Shown: positions 36,310 to 45,423 of the stretch, in pieces
Numbering within the stretch: position 1 is the stretch's first letter
Layout of the letters: every line of letters begins with the position of its first letter
From: Acidovorax soli
GTDB taxonomy: Bacteria > Pseudomonadota > Gammaproteobacteria > Burkholderiales > Burkholderiaceae_C
NCBI RefSeq assembly: GCF_014207955.1
Contig: NZ_JACHLK010000009.1
Location: forward strand, 124,001-188,000
Direction of reading: 5' to 3'
DNA: 64,000 nt
Position numbers and translations under genes: made by a program
Notes under the pieces: model-generated
Database searches by the model: none
Seen by the model: only the letters and a program-made list of their open reading frames with translations
Told to the model about the DNA's origin: nothing

Positions 36310-37320
36310 ATGACACAACGCCTTCGAGTCCCCCTGCTGATGGCCGCCCTCGCCGCCGCCTGCGGCCTCGCCCATGCGCAGAGCGCCACCGCCACCACCG
36401 CAGCCACCAAGGACGCCTGGCCCGACCCCCACCAGAGCGTGCGCCTGGTCGTACCCTTCCCGCCCGGCGGCGGCACCGACGCGGTGGCCCGCGCCCTGGG
36501 CCAGAAACTGGGCACGCGCCTGGGCACACCCGTGGTGGTGGACAACAAGCCTGGCGCCTCCACCATCATCGGCACCGAGGCCGTGGTGCGTGCCAAGGCC
36601 GATGGCTACACGCTGCTGGTGTCGGGCTCCACCAGCTATTCGGTGAACCCGGCGCTGCGCGCCAAGCTGCCCTACGACCCGGCCGCCGACCTGGTGCCCG
36701 TGGCCACCGTGGCGCGCGCGCCGCTGGTCATGGTGGTCAGCGCCAATGCGCCCTACAAGGACCTCAACGCCCTGGTCGCCGCCGCCAAGGCCGCGCCCAA
36801 GACCATCCACTACGCGACCTTCGGCTCGGGTTCGGGCCCGCACCTGGCCGGGGCGCTGCTGGAGCAGGCCGCCGGCATCCAGCTGCAGGACGTGCCCTAC
36901 CGCGGCAGCAGCCAGTCCTTGATGGCGCTGATCGGTGGCGAGATCCAGCTGGGCATCGACACCGTGGCGGCAGCCGCCCCGCAGATCCGCGCCGGCAAGC
37001 TGCGCGCCCTGGCCATCGCAGGCAAGGCGCGCTCGACCATGCTGCCCGGCGTGCCCACGGTCGAAGAACTCAAGCTGCCGGCCGCCGCCTTCGACGCCTG
37101 GTATGCGATTGCCGCACCCGCGCGCACGCCGCAGCCCGTGATACGCCGGCTGGTGACCGAGGTCGAGGCCATCACGCGCGACCCCGCCATCCAGGAGCAG
37201 ATGCGCGCCCAGGGCATGGAGCCCGTGCACCTGGGCCCCGTGGCCACGCGGGCCGTGATCGACGAGGAAATCGTGCGCTACCGCGCCCTGGCCCACCGCG
37301 CCAAAATCATTGTGGAGTGA
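36310..37320 (+). CDS. Bug-type (tripartite tricarboxylate) periplasmic substrate-binding protein
   Basis: 336 residues of the TctC/Bug family, very expanded in Comamonadaceae. A signal peptide ends in AHA at about residue 23. Family core VRLVVPFPPGGGTDAVARAL near 48-67, followed by ATFGSGSGPHLAGALLE and DVPYRGSSQSLMALIGGEI. No TctA/TctB membrane genes lie nearby, as is usual for orphan Bug proteins. The M20 peptidase starts seven bases downstream, so the pair probably handles one substrate, perhaps an amide or peptide (inference). Confidence 0.93.
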   Translation: MTQRLRVPLLMAALAAACGLAHAQSATATTAATKDAWPDPHQSVRLVVPFPPGGGTDAVARALGQKLGTRLGTPVVVDNKPGASTIIGTEAVVRAKADGYTLLVSGSTSYSVNPALRAKLPYDPAADLVPVATVARAPLVMVVSANAPYKDLNALVAAAKAAPKTIHYATFGSGSGPHLAGALLEQAAGIQLQDVPYRGSSQSLMALIGGEIQLGIDTVAAAAPQIRAGKLRALAIAGKARSTMLPGVPTVEELKLPAAAFDAWYAIAAPARTPQPVIRRLVTEVEAITRDPAIQEQMRAQGMEPVHLGPVATRAVIDEEIVRYRALAHRAKIIVE

Positions 37321-37327
37321 CAACGAC

Positions 37328-38767
37328 ATGACAACGACGATGAACCGAGAGCAACTGCTGAGCAACGTGCACCAGCACTTCGATGCCGGCCGCTTCGAGG
37401 CCGACCTGCGCCGCCGCGTGGCCTGGCGCACCGAGAGCGACACCGGCCAGCCCGGCGCACCGGCCCTGCGCCAGTACCTGGCCGACGAGATCGTGCCCGG
37501 CCTCGCCCCCCTGGGCTTTGCCTGCGAGGTGCTGGACAACCCCGACCCGCGCGGTGGCCCGGTGCTGCTGGCGCGCCGCGTGGAGTCGCCCGAGCTGCCC
37601 ACCGTGCTGACCTACGGCCACGGCGACGTGGTCAACGGCCAGGACGCCAACTGGCGCGAAGGCCTGTCGCCCTGGGAACTCACGATCGAGGGCGAGCGCT
37701 GGTACGGCCGCGGCACGGCCGACAACAAGGGCCAGCACACGGTGGTGCTGACCGCCCTGGCCCAGGCCATCGCCGCACGCCAGGGGCGCCTGGGCTACAA
37801 CGTGACCCTGCTCATGGAAATGGGCGAGGAGGCCGGCTCACCGGGCCTGGCCGCCTTCTGCCAGCAGCAGCGCGAGGCCCTGCGCGCCGACCTCTTCATC
37901 GCCAGCGACGGCCCGCGCGTGAATGCGGCGCGGCCCACGCTGTTTTTGGGCTCGCGCGGCGCCATCAATTTTGCGCTCAAGGTGAACAGCCGGCCCCGGG
38001 CCTACCACTCAGGCAACTGGGGCGGCGTGCTGTCCAACCCGGCCACGGTGCTGGCCCACGCGGTGGCCAGCATGGTCGATGCGCATGGCCGCATGCTCGT
38101 GCCCAGCCTGCTGCCCCCGCCCCTGCCCGAGAAGCTGCGCACGGCCATGAAGGACGTGGTGATCGGCGGCGGCGCCGACGACCCGGCCTTGACGCCGGGC
38201 TGGGGCGAGCCCGGCCTGACACCGGGCGAGCAACTGGTCGGCTGGAACACGCTGGAGGTGCTGGCCCTGGGTGCCGGCTCGCCCGCGCGCCCGGTCAATG
38301 CCATTCCGTCGGGCGCCGTGGCGCACTGTCAACTGCGCTTTGTCGTCGGCACGGACTGGCGCAACCTGAAGGACATCGTGCGTGCGCACCTCGACGCGCA
38401 TGGTTTTGCCGAGGTGGAGATCGAGCTGGGCATGCAGTGCGGCGCCACGCGCCTGGACCTGCACAACCCCTGGGTGGACTGGGCGCTGGCCTCCATGCAG
38501 CACAGCGCAGGCGCGCCCGCCACCTTGCTGCCCAACCTGGCAGGCTCGCTGCCCAACGACATCTTCGCCGACGACCTGAACCTGCCCACGCTGTGGGTGC
38601 CCCATTCGTACCCGGCCTGCGCCCAGCACGCGCCCAACGAGCACCTGCTGGCCAGCGTGGCCCGCGAGGGCCTGGCCGTGATGGCCGGCCTGTTCTGGGA
38701 CCTGGGTGAGCCCGCGGGTGTGCCGTGGAAGGAAGGCGCGCTGGCCGCCGAGGCTGCCGCAGCCTGA
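37328..38767 (+). CDS. M20 family metallopeptidase/amidohydrolase
   Basis: 479 residues. Di-zinc M20 motifs in order: first ligand His with catalytic Asp in TYGHGDVV, bridging Asp in GRGTADNKGQH, the Glu pair in MEMGEEAGSPG, then the Asp in ASDGPRV. A dimerisation (lid) domain follows at about 215-365. Substrates of the family are dipeptides and N-acyl or carbamoyl amino acids; none can be assigned here. Start ATG 37328 (MTTTMNRE), seven bases after the binding-protein stop, so one transcript is likely, controlled by the divergent LysR. Confidence 0.92.
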   Translation: MTTTMNREQLLSNVHQHFDAGRFEADLRRRVAWRTESDTGQPGAPALRQYLADEIVPGLAPLGFACEVLDNPDPRGGPVLLARRVESPELPTVLTYGHGDVVNGQDANWREGLSPWELTIEGERWYGRGTADNKGQHTVVLTALAQAIAARQGRLGYNVTLLMEMGEEAGSPGLAAFCQQQREALRADLFIASDGPRVNAARPTLFLGSRGAINFALKVNSRPRAYHSGNWGGVLSNPATVLAHAVASMVDAHGRMLVPSLLPPPLPEKLRTAMKDVVIGGGADDPALTPGWGEPGLTPGEQLVGWNTLEVLALGAGSPARPVNAIPSGAVAHCQLRFVVGTDWRNLKDIVRAHLDAHGFAEVEIELGMQCGATRLDLHNPWVDWALASMQHSAGAPATLLPNLAGSLPNDIFADDLNLPTLWVPHSYPACAQHAPNEHLLASVAREGLAVMAGLFWDLGEPAGVPWKEGALAAEAAAA

Positions 38768-38800
38768 AGACGAGGTGACGGCCGGGCCGTCACCCGGCCG

Positions 38801-39862
38801 TCACAGCGCCGGGTCGCGCAGTTCGTGGCGGATCGCGTCGATGGCCTTGAGGACTTCGGGCGAGAGCGTCGTGCCCCAGGCGTTCAGGTCGTCCTCGAGC
38901 TGCGCCACCGAGGTCACGCCGATGATGGTGCTGGCCACCTGCCACTTGGTGTAGCAGAAGGCCAGCGCCAGCTGCGTAGGGGTCAAGCCGTTGGCGCGCG
39001 CCAGCGCGTTGTAGCGGCGCGCGGCCTCCAGCGACTCGGGGCGGCCCCAGCGCTGCTTGCGCACCGATTCGTAGGAGGAGATGCGTGCGCCCTGGGGGGC
39101 ATCAGGGCCGGTGGTGCCGCTCTCGTCGTACTTGCCGGTCAGCAGGCCGAAGGCCAGGGGCGAATAGGCCAGCAGCGAGACATTCAGGCGGTGGCAGGTT
39201 TCGTCCAGCCCGTTCTCCCAGGTGCGGTTGACCAGGCAGTAGGGGTTCTGCACCGTGGCCACGCGCGGCAGGCCATGCTGCTCGGCCAGGCGCACGAATT
39301 CGTGCACGCCGTAGGGGGTCTCGTTGGAGAGGCCGATGTAGCGGACCTTGCCGGCCTTGACCAAGCCGGCCAGTGCCTCCAGTTGCTCGCGGATGGGGGT
39401 CTGCGAGGTTTCCTTGGCCGGGTCGTAGTACATGGCGCCGAAAGCGGGCACATGGCGCTCGGGCCAGTGGATCTGGTAGAGGTCGATCACATCGGTCTGC
39501 AGGCGGCGCAGGCTGCCCTCGCACGAGGCCACGATGTCGGCAGGGGTCATGCCCTTGCCTTCGCGCACCCAGGGCATGCCACGCGAGGGACCGGCCACCT
39601 TGGTGGCCACCACCAGCTTTTGGCGGGCGCCAGGGTTCTTGGCGAACCAGTTGCCGATGATGGTCTCGGTGGCGCCGAAGGTCTCGGCCTTGGCCGGCAC
39701 GGAGTACATCTCGGCCGTGTCGATGAAGTTCACGCCCCGGGCCAGCGAACGGGCCAGGATGTCGTGGGAATCGGATTCGCTCACCTGTTCACCAAAGGTC
39801 ATGGTGCCCAGGCAAATGGGGGTGACGTGCAGATCGCTCTGACCGAGCTGGATGGTGTTCAT
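38801..39862 (-). CDS. Aldo/keto reductase (Tas-like)
   Basis: 353 residues, TIM-barrel NADP(H)-dependent reductase close to E. coli Tas. Catalytic residues are recognisable: Asp and Tyr in FIDTAEMYSVP, Lys in VVATKVAGP, His in LYQIHWPER. The long insert PTKAETFGATETIIG-like segment (PAKAETFGATETIIGNWF) is typical of the Tas branch. Start ATG 39862 (MNTIQLGQSDLHVTPICLG). A LysR gene lies upstream in the same direction (89 bases). Physiological carbonyl substrate unknown. Confidence 0.92.
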   Translation of the reverse strand: MNTIQLGQSDLHVTPICLGTMTFGEQVSESDSHDILARSLARGVNFIDTAEMYSVPAKAETFGATETIIGNWFAKNPGARQKLVVATKVAGPSRGMPWVREGKGMTPADIVASCEGSLRRLQTDVIDLYQIHWPERHVPAFGAMYYDPAKETSQTPIREQLEALAGLVKAGKVRYIGLSNETPYGVHEFVRLAEQHGLPRVATVQNPYCLVNRTWENGLDETCHRLNVSLLAYSPLAFGLLTGKYDESGTTGPDAPQGARISSYESVRKQRWGRPESLEAARRYNALARANGLTPTQLALAFCYTKWQVASTIIGVTSVAQLEDDLNAWGTTLSPEVLKAIDAIRHELRDPAL

Positions 39863-39951
39863 GCGGACTCCGTTGGCAAGCCGCGCAGTGTACGGGCTGA
39901 AGAGAAACTCTGCAGGCATGAGCTTCTACCGCTACTGAATAAGGACGGGGC

Positions 39952-40836
39952 CTACCCGGACAGCCCCCACACCGTGCGCAGCAACTGCAGCGTGGCCACG
40001 ATGGCCGGGTCGTGCTCGGCCGCAGGCGGGTAGATGAAGCCCAGCAGTGCCCCGACCCGGGCATGGGGCCAGATCACCACCTCGCCACGCTCACTGGCGG
40101 GCAGGGCCACGTCCTCGCGCAGCAGCGACAGGCCCACCCCGGCGCGCACCAGGCTTTGCGGCAGCGAAACCTCGTCAGACTCGATCACCTGGTGCGGCGT
40201 GAGCCCCTGGCGCGCAAACATGTCGCGCATCAGCGTCTGCACATGGTGCAGCGGCGGCGCACCGATCCAGGGCATGGCCGCAATGTCGCGCCAGCCCGCA
40301 TGCAGCACCTGCTGGCCCATGCTGGCGGGCCCGGCAATGCGGTAGTGGAGGGTCTGCAGCGCCAGCCCGGCCACCTCGCGCGGGATGCTCGGGCCGATGT
40401 AGAAGGCGCCCTGCAGCAGGCCGGCAGCCACCTGCTCGCGCAGCTCCTCGGCAGCGCCGTTGCGCGTGCGGATCTCCAGAAGCGGCAGGCTGCGCACCAG
40501 CGCACCGAGCAGCGAGCCCAGGCGCAGGGTGTCGGGGTCGGCCACGGTGCCCAGGGTCAGCGTGCCGGTGACCTCGCCCTGCAGGTCGCGCGCCTTGCCC
40601 AGCAGGTGGCCGGCCGCCGTGAGCACCGTCTCGGCCTCGGGCAACAGGGTTTCACCAGCCCGGGTCAGGCTGATGCGGCCAGGCCGCCGGTCGAACAGGG
40701 CCACGCCCAGCTCTTCTTCCAGCGCCTTGATCTGGGCGGTGATGGCCGGCTGGGTCAGGTGCAGGGCCTCGGCCGTGCGCGTGACATTGCCCAGCTTGGC
40801 CGCCGTGACGAAGGCACGCAGTTGGTAGATCTCCAT
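39952..40836 (-). CDS. LysR family transcriptional regulator
   Basis: 294 residues. Helix-turn-helix at the N-terminus (MEIYQLRAFVTAAKLGNVTR; LTQPAITAQIKALEEELGVALF), then a substrate-binding-type effector domain. In the same direction as the downstream aldo/keto reductase and downstream of an FbpABC-type importer, separated from it by a 159-base palindromic repeat. Its target is therefore unclear; it could be either neighbour. Confidence 0.92.
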   Translation of the reverse strand: MEIYQLRAFVTAAKLGNVTRTAEALHLTQPAITAQIKALEEELGVALFDRRPGRISLTRAGETLLPEAETVLTAAGHLLGKARDLQGEVTGTLTLGTVADPDTLRLGSLLGALVRSLPLLEIRTRNGAAEELREQVAAGLLQGAFYIGPSIPREVAGLALQTLHYRIAGPASMGQQVLHAGWRDIAAMPWIGAPPLHHVQTLMRDMFARQGLTPHQVIESDEVSLPQSLVRAGVGLSLLREDVALPASERGEVVIWPHARVGALLGFIYPPAAEHDPAIVATLQLLRTVWGLSG

Positions 40837-40909
40837 GCCGCTCAGGCCACGGAGAGGGGTTGAACGAAGAAAAGGGGTTCAATCATCACGCTGCATTGTG
40901 GCGTGGTCA

Positions 40910-41068
40910 GAAGGTGCGAATGAATCCGGCGTGTCCGAGCAGGCAGTCAAAACGCGCGCGATCTAGGCGCAAAGCACAGCCATAGCGGGGGCTATGGCGA
41001 GCATTTGCAACGAAGAGCGCGCGTGTTTTGGCTGCATGAGCGGGCATGGCGGGTTCGTTCACACCTTC
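40910..41068. repeat. Long imperfect palindromic intergenic repeat
   Basis: Arms of about 77 bases (40910-40986 and 40991-41068) around a GGGG centre. The centre reads CATAGC-GGGG-GCTATG; further out CAAAAC-GCGCGCG pairs with CGCGCG-GTTTTG with few mismatches, and the outer ends GAAGGTG/CACCTTC also match. It sits directly after the stop of the ABC ATPase gene. It resembles the REP/MITE-like intergenic palindromes of betaproteobacteria; it may end transcription or be a mobile miniature element. Confidence 0.8.
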
Positions 41069-42160
41069 TCATTGATCGAGGAAACGGACCTGCGTAGGCT
41101 CGATGCCCAGGCGCACCTCGGCCCCTGGCGCAAACATGGCCAGGCCCGCGTAGTGCGGCTGGTCGGTGACCAGGGCGACCTCGCCCACGCGCACCCGGTA
41201 GCGCGAGAACTCGCCCAGGAACTCTGCGCTCTCCACCCGTCCGCTCAGCCACAGGCGCGAGGCATCGACCTGCTCGTCGCGCACACGGATGCTCACCTGG
41301 TGCGGGCGGAAGGCCAGCGCTGCCGCCCCCACGGCCGGCGGCTCGGCCGGCCGGGGCAGCGTGAGCTGCCCCAGGCCCTGCACGCTGAAGACCAGCGTCT
41401 CGCCGCCCACCGACACCACCTCGCCTTCGAGCAGGTTGGCCGTGCCCACGAAGCCCGCCACGAAGCGGTTCACCGGAAAATCGTAGAGCCCCGTGGCGGC
41501 GCCCACCTGCTGCAGGATGCCCTTGTCCAGCACCGCCATGCGGTCGGCCGTGGTCATGGCCTCCTCCTGGTCGTGCGTGACGAAGATGGTGGTCAGGCCG
41601 AGCTTGCGCTGCAGGTTCTTGAGCTCCTCGCGCATCTGCACGCGCAGCTGCTTGTCCAGGTTGGACAGGGGCTCGTCCAGCAGCAAGAGCTTGGGCTCGA
41701 TCACCACGGTGCGCGCCAGCGCCACACGCTGCTGCTGGCCGCCCGAGAGCTGCCCGGGCCGGCGCTGCGCATAGTCGGCCAGGCCCACCAGCTCCAGCAC
41801 GGCGCCCACCTTGCGGCGGATGGCCTCCTTGGTCTCGCGCCGCTCCACCAGGCCGAAGGCCACGTTGTCCCACACCGTCATGTGCGGCCACAGGGCGTAG
41901 TTCTGGAACACCATGCCCACGTTGCGCGCGTGCGGCGGCGTGCCGGTGATGTCCTGCCCGTCCACCAGCAGCTCGCCGCGCTGGTGCTGGTTGAAGCCCG
42001 CGATCAGCCGCAACAGGGTGGACTTGCCCGAGCCCGAGGGGCCGAGCAGCGCGAAGAATTCGCCGGGCTCGATGCGCAGGTTCACGTCGCGCAGCACCTC
42101 GGTGCTGCCATAGCTCAGGCTGATGTGCCGGGCTTCGAGAGAGACTTTGTTCAGATGCAT
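41069..42160 (-). CDS. ABC transporter ATP-binding protein (FbpC/PotA type)
   Basis: 363 residues. Walker A GPSGSGKST, Q-loop FQNYALWPH, signature LSGGQQQR, Walker B LLLLDEP and H-loop VTHDQEEA are all intact; a C-terminal TOBE domain starts at about residue 245. It belongs to the iron(III)/polyamine/phosphonate importer class. Third gene of the minus-strand binding protein-permease-ATPase operon; the gap to the permease is seven bases. A long palindromic repeat follows the stop. Confidence 0.94.
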   Translation of the reverse strand: MHLNKVSLEARHISLSYGSTEVLRDVNLRIEPGEFFALLGPSGSGKSTLLRLIAGFNQHQRGELLVDGQDITGTPPHARNVGMVFQNYALWPHMTVWDNVAFGLVERRETKEAIRRKVGAVLELVGLADYAQRRPGQLSGGQQQRVALARTVVIEPKLLLLDEPLSNLDKQLRVQMREELKNLQRKLGLTTIFVTHDQEEAMTTADRMAVLDKGILQQVGAATGLYDFPVNRFVAGFVGTANLLEGEVVSVGGETLVFSVQGLGQLTLPRPAEPPAVGAAALAFRPHQVSIRVRDEQVDASRLWLSGRVESAEFLGEFSRYRVRVGEVALVTDQPHYAGLAMFAPGAEVRLGIEPTQVRFLDQ

Positions 42161-42167
42161 GGAATGC

Positions 42168-43916
42168 TCACCCCTGTTTGGCCTGCACCGTGGTGCGCGA
42201 ACGCTCCACGAAGCGGTGCGAGAAATACGTGCCCAGCCCCACCACCAGCACGGCCAGCACGCCCAGGGCGGCGCCCGGACCGCGGCCCGAGATGCTTTGC
42301 ATGTACAGGTAGATGCCGTAGCTCATGGGCGCCTGGCTCTGGGCCGACGCCAGCAGGATGGTGGCCGACAGCTCCACCGCCGCCGTGATGAAGCTGGTGA
42401 CAAAGCCCGCCAGGATGCCGCCCATCATCAGCGGCACCATCACCCGGCGGATGGTGGACAGGCGCGAGGCCCCCAGGCTCTGCGCCGCCTCTTCCAGCGA
42501 CACATGCACCTGCTGCAGCGCCGCCATGCACGAGCGCAGCGCATACGGCAGGCGCCGCACCGCATAGGCCAGCATGATGAGCACCCAGGTGGTGACCACC
42601 GGCGTGTCGGTGAACGGCAGGTTCACGCCCTTGAACATGCGCAGGTAGCCGATGGCCAGCACCAGGCCCGGGATGGCCAGCGCGGCGGAGGCCAGGTAGT
42701 CGAGCCAGCGCCGTGCCGGCAGCTGGGTGCGCAGGATCAGGTAGGCGATGGAAGTGCCGATCACCACATCCAGCCCCGCTGCGATGAAGCAGTAGAGCAG
42801 CGTGTTGCCAATCATCTGCTTGGAGTCGGTGAACACCGTGGCGTAGTGCTCCAGCGTGTAGGCATCGGGCAGCACCGAGAAGCTCCACACCTTGGAGAAC
42901 GACATCAGCAGGATGCCGATGTGCGGCGCCAGCGTGACCAGCAGGATGAGCCCGATCCAGCCATAGGCCAGCACCGACTCCCAGGTGGACAGGCGCCGGC
43001 GCTGCAGCGCGCTGCCGCCCTTTTGCAGGGTGGCGTAGTCCTTGCCCTTCATCACACGCGCCGCCATCCACAGCGCCAGGATCGAGAACGCGATCATGAT
43101 CACGCTGATCACATAGCCGAGCGGGTCGTCGATGCCCACCGAGGTGATGCGCAGATAGGCCTGGGGCGCGAGCATGTTGGTCACGCCCATCACCAGCGGC
43201 GTGCCCAGGTCGTCGAACACCTTCACGAACACCAGCGCCGCGCCCGCCAGGTAGCCCGGCATGGCCAGCGGGAAGATCACGCGGCGAAACAGCCGCCAAC
43301 CGCGCGCGCCCAGGTTCAGGGCCGACTCCTCCATGGCCCCGTCGATGTTGCGCATGGCCGCCACCAGGTTCAGCAAAATGAACGGAAAGTAGTGGATGCT
43401 CTCGACGAAGGTCACGCCCACCAGCCCGTCCATGATGGGCACGGTGAAGCCCAGGTACTCATTGAGCAGCAGGTTCACCGAGCCGTTGCGCCCGAAGATC
43501 AGCTGCAGCGCCACCGCGCCGACAAAGGGCGGCATGATCAGCGGCAGCACGCCCAGGGTCTGGATCAAGAGCGCCCCGCGGAACTCGAAGCGCACCGTGA
43601 GGTAGGCCAGCGGCACCGCGATCAGGCTCGCGAAGAACACGCTGGCCAGCGACACCACCAGGCTGTTGAAGAACGACTCCCGGAACACCGACTGTTCGAA
43701 GAAGTTGGCGAAGTGCCCAATGGTGAGCGCCCCCGTCTCGTTGATGAAGGCGGTGTAGACCACCAGCCCCACGGGGATCAGCAGGAACAGCGCGAGAAAG
43801 GCCAGGATCAGCCCGAAGGCGAGCCAGGGCCCCACGCCCGAGAGGGCATGCAGCAGGCGGCGCGGGCGGGCCGCACCGGGCCCGGCCGCGCCGGGATCGG
43901 AAAAGACAGCGGACAT
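42168..43916 (-). CDS. ABC transporter permease, two fused membrane domains (FbpB type)
   Basis: 582 residues with about 12 hydrophobic helices, that is, two binding-protein-dependent transport domains in one chain. The two cytoplasmic EAA loops that contact the ATPase are visible as MEESALNLGARGWRLFRRV and LEEAAQSLGASRLSTIRRV. This fused layout is typical of FbpB/AfuB-like permeases and related 2-aminoethylphosphonate transporters. Operon partner of the genes at 41069 and 43971. The transported solute is not known. Confidence 0.94.
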   Translation of the reverse strand: MSAVFSDPGAAGPGAARPRRLLHALSGVGPWLAFGLILAFLALFLLIPVGLVVYTAFINETGALTIGHFANFFEQSVFRESFFNSLVVSLASVFFASLIAVPLAYLTVRFEFRGALLIQTLGVLPLIMPPFVGAVALQLIFGRNGSVNLLLNEYLGFTVPIMDGLVGVTFVESIHYFPFILLNLVAAMRNIDGAMEESALNLGARGWRLFRRVIFPLAMPGYLAGAALVFVKVFDDLGTPLVMGVTNMLAPQAYLRITSVGIDDPLGYVISVIMIAFSILALWMAARVMKGKDYATLQKGGSALQRRRLSTWESVLAYGWIGLILLVTLAPHIGILLMSFSKVWSFSVLPDAYTLEHYATVFTDSKQMIGNTLLYCFIAAGLDVVIGTSIAYLILRTQLPARRWLDYLASAALAIPGLVLAIGYLRMFKGVNLPFTDTPVVTTWVLIMLAYAVRRLPYALRSCMAALQQVHVSLEEAAQSLGASRLSTIRRVMVPLMMGGILAGFVTSFITAAVELSATILLASAQSQAPMSYGIYLYMQSISGRGPGAALGVLAVLVVGLGTYFSHRFVERSRTTVQAKQG

Positions 43917-43970
43917 GGTGGGAGCTTCCCGGCGCCTGCGACGGGCGCCCTTAGGTCAGAGAGGGGTGCC

Positions 43971-45296
43971 TTACTTCGCCATGCCCTGGGCTTGCTGCGC
44001 CAGGCCGCGCGCGCGCTCATAGTTCTCGCGCGCCTTGGTGGCCCACATCTGCTCCAGGCCCGTGAGCTGCTTGGAGACCTCGACATCGCGCCGGTTCTTG
44101 CGGAACAGCGCGAGGAACTCCTCGTTCTTCACATTCGCCTCGCCCACCAGCGAGGTGTAGGCCAGGCTGCGCGCCTGGGCCAGCAGCTCGGCGCCCTTGG
44201 GGTTGGGCTTGGCCTTGAGCGCCTTGTCCGCATCGTGGATGGCACGCGTGGCGGCCTGCAGCTCCTTCAGGCGAAAGGTCACCATCTGGTCGAACAGGCT
44301 GGTGACCACCTGGTAGCGGTTCTCGGACAGGTCGGCATCGAACTGCACCTTGGCGCGCTTGGCCACGTCCTGCGGCACCGGGTAGCCCGCGGGCGCCTTC
44401 AGGCTGCTGTAGGGCAAGATGGGCAGGCGGCTGATCTTGGGATCGAACAGCAGCTGCTGCCCCTCGGTGGACATGCTGAAGGCCATGAACTTCTTGGCCT
44501 CGTCGGTGTTCTTGCCGCCCGCGATCAGCGCGATGTTGGCCGGCACCACGGCCGTCATGGCCGGGTAGGCGAAGTCCACCGGAAAGCCCGAGTACTTGCC
44601 CGCCAGGCCGAAGAAGTCGATCACGATGCCAATGCCGTACTGGCCGTTGTTCACCCCATCGGGCACGGCGAAGCTGCGGTCGGTCACGGCGGCGGCGTTG
44701 CCCATCATGGCCAGCAACTGGGCCCAGCCCTTGTCCCAGCCCTCGCCCTGCAAAATGGTTTCCACCGTGAGCTGGGTGGTGCCCGAGCGCGAGGGCGAGG
44801 AGATCGCCACATGGCCGAAGTACTCGGGCCGGGTGAGGTCCGCCCACTCCCTGGGCGCGGGCAGCTTGTTGGCCTGCAGGTAGCGGGTGTTCCACATGAT
44901 GCCGTAGCCCGCCAGCGCCTGGCCGTAGTACAGGCCCTGCGGATCGTTGAGCGGGTAATTGCCGATCTTGGCCGGCGCAGCGGGGTTCTTGGTGTCGGGC
45001 GCGGCCTGCAGCAGCTTGTTGCGCGCCAGCACCTCAAAGGCATCGGGGGCCGAGGCCCACATGATGTCGGGGCGCTGGCCCTCGGGCAACTCACGCACAT
45101 AGGCGATCGCCGCTGTGGTGTTCTTGTTCAGGATCTCGATCTTGATGCCCGGGTTCTTGGCCTCGAAGGCCTTCTGGTAGGCCGTGGTCAACTCCTTGGG
45201 AAAGGACGTGAGCACGGTCACGGTGCCCGCCTGGGCGGCCTGGGCCACCAGCAACCCAGCGGCGGCCAAAGCCCCCGCACGAAGAATGCGCTGCAT
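43971..45296 (-). CDS. ABC transporter periplasmic solute-binding protein (AfuA/PgtC-like)
   Basis: 441 residues, longer than typical FbpA (about 340). Signal peptide MQRILRAGALAAAGLLVAQA with cleavage at about residue 23. The mature start TVTVLTSFPKELTTAYQKAF and GQRPDIMWASAPDAFEVL are typical of the AfuA (COG1840) group, which binds iron(III), phosphonates or phosphoglycerate-like ligands. The C-terminal extra 80 residues are helical and Lys/Ala-rich. The paired tyrosines of ferric-binding members are not obvious, so iron is uncertain. First gene of the three-gene importer operon. Confidence 0.92.
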   Translation of the reverse strand: MQRILRAGALAAAGLLVAQAAQAGTVTVLTSFPKELTTAYQKAFEAKNPGIKIEILNKNTTAAIAYVRELPEGQRPDIMWASAPDAFEVLARNKLLQAAPDTKNPAAPAKIGNYPLNDPQGLYYGQALAGYGIMWNTRYLQANKLPAPREWADLTRPEYFGHVAISSPSRSGTTQLTVETILQGEGWDKGWAQLLAMMGNAAAVTDRSFAVPDGVNNGQYGIGIVIDFFGLAGKYSGFPVDFAYPAMTAVVPANIALIAGGKNTDEAKKFMAFSMSTEGQQLLFDPKISRLPILPYSSLKAPAGYPVPQDVAKRAKVQFDADLSENRYQVVTSLFDQMVTFRLKELQAATRAIHDADKALKAKPNPKGAELLAQARSLAYTSLVGEANVKNEEFLALFRKNRRDVEVSKQLTGLEQMWATKARENYERARGLAQQAQGMAK

Positions 45297-45423
45297 GCTT
45301 GTCTCCTCGGTGTTCTAGTGCGTCCAATGTAGGCCGCCCCGCCCGTCGCCGCCAATCATTGTTTCTGATGCGGCACATCAGTGGCACGGCCTGTCGGGTT
45401 ATCACCTAGGAGAGCTGGCGGCT

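Noticed and set aside
43971..45296. Calling the importer an iron(III) transporter
   Set aside because: The ATPase and fused permease fit FbpC/FbpB, but the binding protein is longer than FbpA and I could not identify the paired ferric-ligand tyrosines, so the solute is left open.
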